NCBI GenBank assembly: GCA_039589195.1
Contig: JBDHHV010000067.1
Span: 1-17,248, forward strand
Direction of reading: 5' to 3'
DNA length: 17,248 nucleotides
Source of the DNA: JBDHAC01 sp039589195
Lineage (GTDB): Bacteria > Gemmatimonadota > Gemmatimonadetes > Palauibacterales > Palauibacteraceae
In this document: positions 6,071 to 13,302 of the stretch, piece after piece
Layout of the letters: the number at the start of each line of letters is the position of its first letter
How positions within the stretch are numbered: position 1 is the stretch's first letter
Translations under genes and position numbers: made by a program
The notes under the pieces: generated by a model
The model's database searches: none
What the model saw: only the letters and a program-made list of their open reading frames with translations
Told to the model about the DNA's origin: nothing

Positions 6071-7761
6071 GGCGAAGCGCTGTCATTTTGCGGGCGATCC
6101 TCCTTGCCCCGGTCGGGATGGCGGGGCTCGTCGCCGCCGCGTGTACCGCGCCCGAGCGTGCACCGACCGAAGTGCGACTCACCCTGCTCGGAACCACCGA
6201 CGTGCACGGGCACTTGCTCCCGTACGAGTACGCCACCGACCGCCCGGCGCCGAGTAGCCTCGCACAGGTCGCCACCCTGGTGGACAGCATTCGACGGGCG
6301 GACCGGGCGGTGCTTTTGTTCGACAGTGGAGACCTGCTGCAGGGCACTCCGCTCGACGAGATCCAGGCTCGCGAGGGAATGGACGAGGTGCACCCGGTGA
6401 TCGAGGCGATGAACTTCTTGCACTACGATGCCTCGGCGATCGGGAACCACGAGTTCAACTATGGGCTTCCGTTCATGCGCTCGGCCCTCGGCGGCGCGCG
6501 CTTCCCGTTTCTGGCCGCCAACATCTATGTGGCGGGCACGGATTCTCTTGCCTTCCCCCCGTACGTGCTCCGGGACGTGGAAGGAGTTCGCGTCGGCGTC
6601 ATTGGATTCACGACGCCGGGAGTTGCGATCTGGGACCGGGCGAACGTGGAAGGACAGTTGCGGTTCGAAGACATCGTTCAGGCGGCGCATCGCTGGGTCC
6701 CTGATCTCCGCGAAGCGGGGGCCGAGGTGCTGGTCGCGATCGCCCACTCGGGTGTGGGACCGGGATCCAGCTACGGCTCCGCTGCGGGTGCCCTCGAGGA
6801 GAACGCGCTGGAGCGGCTGGCGACGGAAGTGCCGGAGCTGGACGTGATCTTCGGGGGGCACACCGCCGAGTCGATCGACAGCCTGCGGGTGGGTCGAAGC
6901 TTGATCCTGCACGCGGGCGTGGGCGCCGACCATTTGGCGGTCGCACACGTGGTCGTCCGCCGCGGCGCGGACGGGCTTCGGGTCGTCTCCACAGCGGGAC
7001 GTGCCATTCCCACGGCAGGCGTGCCGCCTTTCCCCGGACTCGTGCAGGTCGCGCGGCCCGCACACGAACGGACCCTTGCGTGGTTGGGGGAGCCGATCGG
7101 CTACACCCCGAATACATGGTCGGCCGCCACGGCGCGCTTCGAGGACACGCCGATCGCCGACCTGGTCGCCACCGTACAGGCCGAGATCACGGGGGCTCAG
7201 CTGTCGAGCACGGCGATCTTGAACACGACCGCCGGATTCGGACCGGGGCCGATCACGCGTCGCGATATTCTGGGGTTGTACGTGTACGCGAACACGCTGC
7301 GCGCCGTACGCCTCAGCGGAGGGGATCTCGCGGACTACCTGGAGCACAGCGCGCGGTACTACCACTCGTTCCCGGGCTCTCCGCTCATCAACGACGCCGT
7401 TCCGGGATACGACTTCGACATGATCGATGGGCTGGAGTACGAGTTGGATCTTAGCCGCCCACCGGGCGAGCGGGTCACTTCGCTGCGTTTCCAGGGTCAG
7501 CCCGTGGCCGACTCGGACTCGTTCTCGATCGCCCTCAACAGCTATCGGCACGGAGGCGGAGGTGGATTCGACATGATCCCAGGGGCGCCCACTACCTACC
7601 TGGACGAGGTAGGAATAGCGATGCGGATTGTCGAGTACGTCGAACGCCGGGACACCCTTCGGATCGAGGATGTCTTCGAGTCGAACTGGAGGATCGTGCC
7701 CGCCGCCGCAGCGGATCAGCTACGGTCGGACGCGAGGTCGGAGTCCGGCCAGTCGCATTGA
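6067..7761 (+). CDS. Lipoprotein 5'-nucleotidase / 2',3'-cyclic phosphodiesterase family protein
   Basis: UshA/CpdB-type enzymes hydrolyse nucleotides or cyclic nucleotides outside the cytoplasmic membrane to salvage nucleoside and phosphate. The 564-residue product begins with a basic, hydrophobic signal ending VAAAC (C26), a probable lipoprotein site. The metallophosphatase domain shows TTDVHGH (D45, H47), DSGD (D89), GNHEF (N127, H128), AHSG (H227) and GGHTAE (H265). The C-terminal substrate domain has NTTAGFGPGPITRRDI, YANTLRAVRLSGGDL, GYDFDMIDGLEYELDLS and LNSYRHGGGGGF. The last two resemble CpdB more than UshA. A267 stands where UshA has Gln254 and CpdB has His, so one dimetal ligand may be missing. 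GTG start overlapping the preceding TGA by 4 bases. Its 3' end overlaps the convergent metal ATPase gene by 42 bases. Confidence 0.92.
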   Translation: MRRSAVILRAILLAPVGMAGLVAAACTAPERAPTEVRLTLLGTTDVHGHLLPYEYATDRPAPSSLAQVATLVDSIRRADRAVLLFDSGDLLQGTPLDEIQAREGMDEVHPVIEAMNFLHYDASAIGNHEFNYGLPFMRSALGGARFPFLAANIYVAGTDSLAFPPYVLRDVEGVRVGVIGFTTPGVAIWDRANVEGQLRFEDIVQAAHRWVPDLREAGAEVLVAIAHSGVGPGSSYGSAAGALEENALERLATEVPELDVIFGGHTAESIDSLRVGRSLILHAGVGADHLAVAHVVVRRGADGLRVVSTAGRAIPTAGVPPFPGLVQVARPAHERTLAWLGEPIGYTPNTWSAATARFEDTPIADLVATVQAEITGAQLSSTAILNTTAGFGPGPITRRDILGLYVYANTLRAVRLSGGDLADYLEHSARYYHSFPGSPLINDAVPGYDFDMIDGLEYELDLSRPPGERVTSLRFQGQPVADSDSFSIALNSYRHGGGGGFDMIPGAPTTYLDEVGIAMRIVEYVERRDTLRIEDVFESNWRIVPAAAADQLRSDARSESGQSH

Positions 7762-9897
7762 ATTCGCCGTAACGCCGAGCGATGCGCCGAGGTCGCCGAC
7801 GAGCACGGCCGTGACGAGGGAAACGAGCCCGAACGGTACTGCCGCGGCGAGCGACAGCTTGATGAAGATGGAGGCGATCACGTTCTGTCGGATGACTCGC
7901 CGGCTGACGCGAGCCAGGCGGAACAGATAGGGCAACCGCTCGACCCGATCCCCCATCAAGGCCGCGTCGGCCGTCTCGAGCGCCACGTCGCTCCCGGCGG
8001 CGCCCATCGCGATTCCGACCCCGGCGGCCGCGAGCGCCGGAGCATCGTTTACGCCATCACCGACCATCGCCGTGGGGCGCGCTTCCGGCTCCACGCGCTC
8101 GATCCACTCCAGTTTCTCGTCGGGCCTGAGTCTCGCGTAAAACTCCGAGATCCCCACGGCGCTCGCGACCTGCGAGGCCGTGAGCGCGTCATCGCCCGTG
8201 AGCATGACGGGTCTGATTCCGAGTCGAGCCAGGGTCTCGACGGTTTCTCTGGACTCTACCCGGGGTCGATCGGCGAGGGCGATCATCCCCGCGGGTCGCC
8301 CGTCCGAGCTCACGACGAGCACGGTCTTGCCCGACTCCCTCAGCTTCTCGATGCGCTCGACGGCAGTCTCGCCTCGCGCCCCGAGTTGCACGTCTTGCTC
8401 ACCACCGACCGAGATCTCCTCCCCGTCCACCATCGCCGTTACACCGACCCCCGGTGTCGCCGCGAACGCCGCCACTCGATGCCGGTCTATGTCGATCCCA
8501 CGATCCAGGGCCCCGCGCACGATCGCTCGGGCAAGGGGGTGCTCGGATCGCCGCTCTGCCGCCGCCGCCTTCCCCATCAGCTCGTCGGCAGGACGGCCAT
8601 CCCAAGCCTCCATATCCGTGACGACCGGGTGCCCGTACGTGAGGGTCCCGGTCTTGTCGAGCGCGATCGTGCGAACGGCCGCGAGCTCCTCGAGAGTCTC
8701 GCCACCCTTGATCAGCACCCCGTGTCGGGCGGCGGCCGTGAGGCCGCTGACGACAGCGACCGGGGTCGAGATGACGAGGGCGCAGGGGCAGGCTATTACG
8801 AGCAACGTGAGCGCGCGCTCGAACCACAGGTCGAACGGAGCCCCGAGGAAGACGGTGGGGATCGTCACCACCAGGAACGCGAAGGCGGTGACGGCCGGCG
8901 TATAGACACGAGCGAAGCGAGCCACGAATCGCTCGCTGCGGGCCTTGCGCGCCTCCGCACCCTCGATCAGCTGTACGATGCGGGCCAGCGTGCTCTCGTC
9001 TCGCGGCCGGTCGACCCGGATCACGGCAAACCCTCCGGTCGCGCGCATGCCGGACATGACCCCGTCCCCGACCACGCAGTCGACGGGAATGGATTCGCCG
9101 GTGATCGCCGAGGCATCGACCGCCGTCGCTCCCTCGACCACGGTTCCATCCACCGGCACCCGCTCACCGATCCTGAGGAGAATGAGGTCGCCCGGGCGTA
9201 GCTCATCCGCCGGCACGAGCCTCTCCTCACCGTCCCGGAGCACCGTCGCTCGCTCGGGTGAGAGGGACAGGAGCCCGCGTAGAGAATCGTGCGCTCGACG
9301 GACGGCGAACTGCTCGAGAAGCTCGGCGAGCGAGAACAGGAAAGCGATCGCGGCCGCTTCCAGGGGCTCTCCGAGACCGATGGCTCCCAGGATCGCGAAC
9401 GTCATGAGAACGTGCATGTCGAGCACGCCTCTGACGAGGGCGCGGAATCCCACCGGCATGAAGTTCCAGCCACCCACGAGGGCGCCGATGAAGAAGAGGA
9501 GCCGGGCCGCATCCGGCAGAGCGGTCCACAGCAACACGAGCCCGATCCCGAAACACCCCGCCGACACGTACGTCCGCCTCGCGAACGGGGTGCCCCACAC
9601 CCCCGCCCGCATAGCGTGGAGCTGGCCGGCGGAATCGCGCTCGCTCGCCAGGTACCCGATCCGCCCGAGCTCGGCCCGCATCTGATCTGGTACGACCAGA
9701 TCCGGTTCGTATTCGACCGTGACGGTTCGAGCCCCTGTATTGCTCGTTGTCCCCCGCACGCCCCCCATGCGGTTGAGACGCTCCTCGATCCGGCGGGCGC
9801 AATCCGCGCAGTCCATGCCGTCGACGACGAACCGGGCACGCTGAAGATCCATGGGCGCAGCGCTCTCGAGCGCCGGTGACTCAGCGCTCCTCGACAT
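7720..9897 (-). CDS. P1B-2-type heavy-metal (Zn/Cd/Pb) exporting ATPase
   Basis: A membrane ATP-driven pump that removes toxic divalent metal from the cytoplasm. The 725 residues have the full P1B order. One N-terminal HMA domain has GMDCADC (C30, C33). Membrane helices follow, then TGES at 266-269, the metal-site motif CPC at 370-372, DKTGT at 414-418 (phosphorylated D414), SEHP at 451-454, TGDD at 567-570 and GDGVND at 613-618. Helices 7 and 8 carry K680 (FIKLSL) and D702 (VGDLGAS), matching the ZntA Lys693/Asp714 pair that marks zinc/cadmium/lead specificity rather than copper. No His-rich tail is present. The ATG at 9897 overlaps the arsR end by 17 bases; an ATG at 9852 is also possible. 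Expression should follow arsR from the operator-controlled promoter. Zinc is favoured because the partner regulator keeps a zinc-type site. Confidence 0.95.
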   Translation of the reverse strand: MSRSAESPALESAAPMDLQRARFVVDGMDCADCARRIEERLNRMGGVRGTTSNTGARTVTVEYEPDLVVPDQMRAELGRIGYLASERDSAGQLHAMRAGVWGTPFARRTYVSAGCFGIGLVLLWTALPDAARLLFFIGALVGGWNFMPVGFRALVRGVLDMHVLMTFAILGAIGLGEPLEAAAIAFLFSLAELLEQFAVRRAHDSLRGLLSLSPERATVLRDGEERLVPADELRPGDLILLRIGERVPVDGTVVEGATAVDASAITGESIPVDCVVGDGVMSGMRATGGFAVIRVDRPRDESTLARIVQLIEGAEARKARSERFVARFARVYTPAVTAFAFLVVTIPTVFLGAPFDLWFERALTLLVIACPCALVISTPVAVVSGLTAAARHGVLIKGGETLEELAAVRTIALDKTGTLTYGHPVVTDMEAWDGRPADELMGKAAAAERRSEHPLARAIVRGALDRGIDIDRHRVAAFAATPGVGVTAMVDGEEISVGGEQDVQLGARGETAVERIEKLRESGKTVLVVSSDGRPAGMIALADRPRVESRETVETLARLGIRPVMLTGDDALTASQVASAVGISEFYARLRPDEKLEWIERVEPEARPTAMVGDGVNDAPALAAAGVGIAMGAAGSDVALETADAALMGDRVERLPYLFRLARVSRRVIRQNVIASIFIKLSLAAAVPFGLVSLVTAVLVGDLGASLGVTANSMRLAGLRPRVRP

Positions 9898-10288
9898 GCG
9901 CTCGTCCCATCCCGAAAATCTGGGCGATGTGATCGTCGTCGAGACGGTAGAAGGCCATTCGGCCCTCCTTCCGATAGTGGACGATCTTCATCTGGCGGAG
10001 CTGTCGCAGGTGATGGCTGACCGCGGAATGGCTGGTTCCCGCTACCACCGCCAGGTCCCACACGCACAGCTCGCGCCGCGCGAGGGCCTCAACGATCCGC
10101 AACCGTGTGGGGTTCGCGAGGACCTGAAACGTATCGGCCAGAATCATGAGCGACTCACTGGAGGCCCGTCCGCGCCGGACCTCGCGAACCGCTTCGGGAT
10201 GACGAGGCTCCACCGGTTTGGAGCGCCCGTGACGCTCCGCGTGCGGCGAGGGATCACGCGCGCGTCGGTGAGGCGTCCGGGCAGGCAC
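9881..10288 (-). CDS. ArsR/SmtB-family metal-sensing repressor of the ATPase gene
   Basis: A winged-helix dimer that binds its operator without metal and releases it when metal binds. The open frame reaches 10360, but that ATG lies inside the operator. GTG at 10288 has a strong AGAGGAGGAG Shine-Dalgarno eight bases upstream and gives 135 residues. The core starts near residue 46: ADTFQVLANPTRLRIVEAL, then ELCVWD (73-78), then the recognition helix around TSHSAVSHHLRQLR, then the wing YRKEGRMAFYRL. Near the C-terminus, D118-x-H120-x10-H131-x2-E134 exactly matches the SmtB/CzrA alpha5 zinc site. The alpha3 thiolate motif ELCVCD seen in CadC- and SmtB-like proteins has Trp at the second Cys. Zinc sensing through alpha5 is therefore the best guess. 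The N-terminal 45 residues are Arg/Pro/His-rich and otherwise unexplained. Confidence 0.93.
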   Translation of the reverse strand: MPARTPHRRARDPSPHAERHGRSKPVEPRHPEAVREVRRGRASSESLMILADTFQVLANPTRLRIVEALARRELCVWDLAVVAGTSHSAVSHHLRQLRQMKIVHYRKEGRMAFYRLDDDHIAQIFGMGRAHVEER

Positions 10289-10297
10289 GGTCGGATC

Positions 10298-10306
10298 TCC
10301 TCCTCT
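10298..10306 (-). promoter_or_regulatory. Ribosome binding site that fixes the arsR start
   Basis: On the minus strand AGAGGAGGA (part of AGAGGAGGAGATCC) lies about eight bases before the GTG at 10288. No comparable site precedes the ATG codons at 10360, 10336 or 10147, so this site decides the start codon. Confidence 0.75.
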
Positions 10307-10355
10307 AGCAGGCTGGCAGGTGCGGATCGGGAGCATGGCGTCGGGACGACGTATC

Positions 10356-10383
10356 AACATATGAACTTATGTTCATATGTCCA
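10356..10383 (-). promoter_or_regulatory. arsR-ATPase promoter
   Basis: Minus strand TGGACA (10383-10378, five of six matches to -35), a 16-base spacer and TATGTT (10361-10356, four of six matches to -10). The palindromic operator fills the spacer and touches both hexamers. Transcription would start near 10349, leaving a leader of roughly 60 bases before the arsR GTG. Confidence 0.6.
10357..10380. promoter_or_regulatory. ArsR/SmtB-type operator: perfect 10-4-10 palindrome
   Basis: ACATATGAAC (10357-10366), spacer TTAT, then GTTCATATGT (10371-10380). The arms are perfect reverse complements. The core TGAA-N6-TTCA is the half-site arrangement known for SmtB/CzrA/CadC-family operators. It lies between and over the predicted -35 and -10 of the arsR promoter, so bound repressor would block RNA polymerase, giving autoregulation and metal-induced export. 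Confidence 0.85.
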
Positions 10384-10496
10384 GCCCGGATCGAGCCTCT
10401 GAGCCGAGGACAAAAAGGAGTCTGGTGAGCTGGTGAGCCAGGGAGCCGAAGGTGCTCCGGCTGCTGCGGCGTGCTGCGGCCGGACCGTGGTCCGTG
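10384..10496. other. Intergenic stretch between ctaF and the arsR promoter
   Basis: These 113 bases hold no gene I can support. Visible features are a tandem copy of TGGTGAGC (around 10424-10439), a small dyad CGGACCGTGGTCCG at 10481-10494 just past the ctaF stop, and a run of five T on the minus strand inside CTCCTTTTTGTCC. Between the dyad and the T-run there is a GGAGC/GCTCC stem with a seven-base loop. Together they might end the cta transcript, but they do not form a classic stem followed directly by a T tract. Confidence 0.35.
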
Positions 10497-10793
10497 TCAG
10501 GCGGCGAACTTCCCGAACACGGCCATCAGGGCGAGGGTGATGCCGACCGCAATGAACAGACCCCAGGCCAGGATCCCGGTGAGGAGACGGCCGTCGTACC
10601 TCAGGTGCATGAAGAACATGGCGACGAGCGAGAACTTGACCGCCATGAGCACGAGCAGGAGCGGCACCAGAACGGGCGCCAGCGCCTCCACGTAGAAGAC
10701 CATCACCTCCATGGCGGTGAGGACGGCCAGGATCAGCGCGACGACGACGTATAAGCGGTTGCTTACGTGCGGTTCGACGGTGTGCTCGGCCAT
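10497..10793 (-). CDS. ctaF: Cytochrome c oxidase subunit IV (caa3 type)
   Basis: A small accessory subunit of bacterial caa3 heme-copper oxidases. The 98 residues contain three hydrophobic helices (about 14-36, 42-63, 70-94) and the family hallmark MFFMHLRYD at 59-67 at the end of helix two. A conserved-type Lys (K53) lies within that helix. It is the last gene of the ctaCDEF group, 19 bases after ctaE, with GAGGAGGG about 11 bases before the ATG. Small size, three helices and the MHL motif fit the prokaryotic subunit IV family (PF03626). It has no cofactor ligand of its own and probably stabilises the complex. Confidence 0.93.
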   Translation of the reverse strand: MAEHTVEPHVSNRLYVVVALILAVLTAMEVMVFYVEALAPVLVPLLLVLMAVKFSLVAMFFMHLRYDGRLLTGILAWGLFIAVGITLALMAVFGKFAA

Positions 10794-10812
10794 CGCGCGG
10801 CGTCCCTCCTCG

Positions 10813-11382
10813 CTATCGGAGCAGATAAATGATCGTGAACAGGACGATCCACACCACGTCCACGAAGTGCCAATACAGTCCGGCGATCTCGACGCTCTCC
10901 GCTCGCGCCGGCGACAGACGCCCCCTTACCGCCAGGATCCATAGCGTCGAGAGCCAGATCACGCCGCCGGCCACGTGAGCTCCGTGTGTTCCGGTGAGCA
11001 CGAAGAACGTGGACGAGAACAGGTTCCGGCTCAATCCCAGCCCTTCGTGCACGAAGTGGCTGAACTCGATGTACTGCCCGGTCAGGAAGATCAAGCCGAA
11101 GAGCGCCGTCATGAATAGCCAGAGTAGAGAGGCCTTGCGTTGCCCGCGCTGCACGGCGGCCAGGGCCAGCACCATCATCAGGCTGCTCATCAGCAGGACG
11201 AACGTAGTCACCGTGATGAACGGGATGTTCAACAGCTCCTCTGGATACGGGCCGACTACGTTTCGACCGCGGTAGATGAGGAACGTCGAGATCAGAGTGC
11301 CAAACAGCATGCACTCGGACCCGATGAACGTCCACATCCCGAGCTTGCGGGTCGGTATCCCGGTCGACGTCGGTCCGTGCAT
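10813..11382 (-). CDS. ctaE: Cytochrome c oxidase subunit III (short five-helix form)
   Basis: A membrane subunit that packs against subunit I and supports proton uptake and enzyme stability. The 189-residue protein shows five predicted helices instead of seven. Signatures include KLGMWTFIGSECMLFG at 13-28 with E23, GQYIEFSHF at 102-110, TGTHGAHV at 130-137 and YWHFVDVVWIVLF at 170-182. In Bacillus-type caa3 enzymes subunit III likewise lacks its first two helices and subunit I has two extra C-terminal helices; the same exchange is seen here. The ATG has GGAAGGA some ten bases upstream. It follows ctaD after 44 bases and precedes ctaF by 19. Confidence 0.95.
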   Translation of the reverse strand: MHGPTSTGIPTRKLGMWTFIGSECMLFGTLISTFLIYRGRNVVGPYPEELLNIPFITVTTFVLLMSSLMMVLALAAVQRGQRKASLLWLFMTALFGLIFLTGQYIEFSHFVHEGLGLSRNLFSSTFFVLTGTHGAHVAGGVIWLSTLWILAVRGRLSPARAESVEIAGLYWHFVDVVWIVLFTIIYLLR

Positions 11383-11426
11383 CCCGTCAGCGTCCTTCCG
11401 GTTTCATCCTCGGTGCCCTCCCCAGT

Positions 11427-13298
11427 TCAACCTTCGGTGGGCTCGAAGGCCCAGCCAAAGAGACCGACGAACGTCAACAGCACGCCGGGGAAGACGACCC
11501 GCAGCCCCAGGAGTCCACCCATGGTGACCACGAGTAGGCCGAGCGCCAAGATCAGAGGCCAGAAGGATGGGTTCGGCATGTGAACCGGCTCGGGCGCCGG
11601 ATCGGGCTGCAGGCGCGGCGTGACGCCAGCGGGCTCCATGTCGCCGGCACCCGGCTCGTGGCCGGGATCGACGTGGGGATGCCACAGCGAGTCGCGACTC
11701 TCGACCTGGGGAATCACCGCGAAGTTGTAGTGCGGTGGTGGCGATGACATGGTCCATTCGAGCGTCGCTGCATCCCATGGATTCGGCCCCGCCGGCTCTC
11801 CCCGGCGCCAGGCGCGCCAAAGAGCCAGCACCAATGGCACGAACGACAGCGTGAAGATGAACGCGCCGATCGTCGAGATCAGGTTGAACGTCTCCAGGCC
11901 GAGCCCCTCCGCGTACGTGAACGTGCGACGCGGCATCCCGAGCAACCCGGAGAAGTGCATCGGGAAGAACGTCACGTTCAGAGCGAGGAACGTCAGCCAG
12001 AAGTGCGCCGCCCCGAGCCGTTCGCTCAGCATGCGTCCGGTCGCCTTCGGGAACCAGTAATAGAAGCCCGAGAAGAGGCCGAATACGGTTCCACCTATCA
12101 ACACGTAGTGGAAGTGTGCGACGATGAAGTAGGTGTCGGTCTGCTGCAAGTCGCTCGGCGGCGACGAGTGCATCACGCCACTCAAGCCCCCGATCACGAA
12201 CGTGCCGACGAGACCTATGGCGAACAGCATGGGAGCCTTGAAGCGAATGGCTCCGCCCCACATCGTCGCGATCCAGTTGAAGATCTTGATCCCGGTCGGG
12301 ATCGCGATCAGCATCGTCGCCCCGCCAAACACCGCGTTCACGATCGGGCCGAGGCCGGTCGAGAACATGTGGTGGACCCACACGCCGAAGCCCAGAAATG
12401 CGATCAGGATCCCGGAGAAAACCACGACCGGGTATCCGAACAGCGGCTTCTTGCTGAACGTCGGGATCACGTCCGACACCACCCCAAACGCTGGAAGGAC
12501 CAGGATGTACACCTCGGGGTGGCCGAAGACCCAGAACAGATGCTGCCACAGGAGCGGGTCCGCGCCGGCTGCTGCATTGAAGAACAGGGTGCCGAACATC
12601 CGATCGAACAGCATGAAGACCAGTCCGATCGTGAACGGCGGAAACGCGAGCAGGATGAGCGCTGACACGACGAACGCCATCCAGGTGAACAGCGGCATGC
12701 GCATGAAGCTCATGCCCGGGGCGCGCAGATTCAGGATCGTCACCAGGAAGTTCACCCCGCCCGCGATCGTCCCGATGCCTGCCAGGAGCAGTGACAGGAC
12801 GTAGAAGTCCATGCCTGTGCGCGGGGAGTACTGCGGTCCGGTGAGCGGCATATATGCGAACCACCCACCGTCAGGTGCGCCACCGAAGAAGAAGCTCGCG
12901 TACAGGAACAGTCCACCGAACAGGAAGACCCAGAAGCTGAACGCGTTCAGGCGCGGGAACGCGACATCCCGTGCCCCGATCTGTAGCGGCACAACGAAGT
13001 TGAAGAACGCGATGATGAGCGGCATCCCCGCGAAGAACACCATCGTGGTACCGTGCATCGTGAACAGCTGGTTGTAGAAGTCCGGGTCCAGCAGCCGGTT
13101 CTCCGGCCTGGCGAGCTGGAGCCGGATCATCTGGCCTTCCATCCCCGCGATGAGCAAGAAGATGAAACCGGCGACGAAATAGAGGATGGCGATGCGCTTA
13201 TGATCGACCGTGGTCAACCAGCTCCACACGCCACCCGCGTAGGTTCCCTCCTCGTGAGCCGGGCTCGTCTGGCTCACTGCCGCCTCCGCCGTCGACAT
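11427..13298 (-). CDS. ctaD: Cytochrome c oxidase subunit I (A1-type heme-copper oxidase)
   Basis: The catalytic subunit reduces O2 to water and pumps protons across the cytoplasmic membrane. The 623 residues keep all ligands: H82 and H397 for low-spin heme, H395 for high-spin heme, and H260, H309 and H310 for CuB. The cross-linked Tyr is Y264 in GHPEVY. E262, D111 and N118 (GARDVAFPRLN) mark the D-channel and K338 (PTGIKIFNW) the K-channel, so it belongs to the A1 type. After the twelve-helix core there is a hydrophilic Pro-rich stretch (500-575) and two extra helices (about 578-618), as in Bacillus CtaD. The ATG at 13298 is four bases after the ctaC stop, and its GGTAGG ribosome site spans the ctaC end. 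An upstream in-frame ATG at 13328 is inside ctaC and less likely. Confidence 0.97.
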   Translation of the reverse strand: MSTAEAAVSQTSPAHEEGTYAGGVWSWLTTVDHKRIAILYFVAGFIFLLIAGMEGQMIRLQLARPENRLLDPDFYNQLFTMHGTTMVFFAGMPLIIAFFNFVVPLQIGARDVAFPRLNAFSFWVFLFGGLFLYASFFFGGAPDGGWFAYMPLTGPQYSPRTGMDFYVLSLLLAGIGTIAGGVNFLVTILNLRAPGMSFMRMPLFTWMAFVVSALILLAFPPFTIGLVFMLFDRMFGTLFFNAAAGADPLLWQHLFWVFGHPEVYILVLPAFGVVSDVIPTFSKKPLFGYPVVVFSGILIAFLGFGVWVHHMFSTGLGPIVNAVFGGATMLIAIPTGIKIFNWIATMWGGAIRFKAPMLFAIGLVGTFVIGGLSGVMHSSPPSDLQQTDTYFIVAHFHYVLIGGTVFGLFSGFYYWFPKATGRMLSERLGAAHFWLTFLALNVTFFPMHFSGLLGMPRRTFTYAEGLGLETFNLISTIGAFIFTLSFVPLVLALWRAWRRGEPAGPNPWDAATLEWTMSSPPPHYNFAVIPQVESRDSLWHPHVDPGHEPGAGDMEPAGVTPRLQPDPAPEPVHMPNPSFWPLILALGLLVVTMGGLLGLRVVFPGVLLTFVGLFGWAFEPTEG

Positions 13299-13302
13299 TC
13301 GC

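Noticed and set aside
5941..7551. 536-codon minus-strand frame opposite the nucleotidase gene
   Set aside because: Charged, Arg/Val-rich shadow translation with no domain. The plus-strand product has every expected catalytic motif.
10412..10530. Plus-strand GTG frame after an AAGGAG-like site between arsR and ctaF
   Set aside because: The first GTG stops after three codons. The second gives only a short, low-complexity frame that runs antisense into ctaF.
11404..12864. 486-codon minus-strand frame overlapping ctaD in another frame
   Set aside because: Same-strand shadow of ctaD. It is Arg/Ala/His-rich with no membrane helices, whereas ctaD retains all heme and copper ligands.
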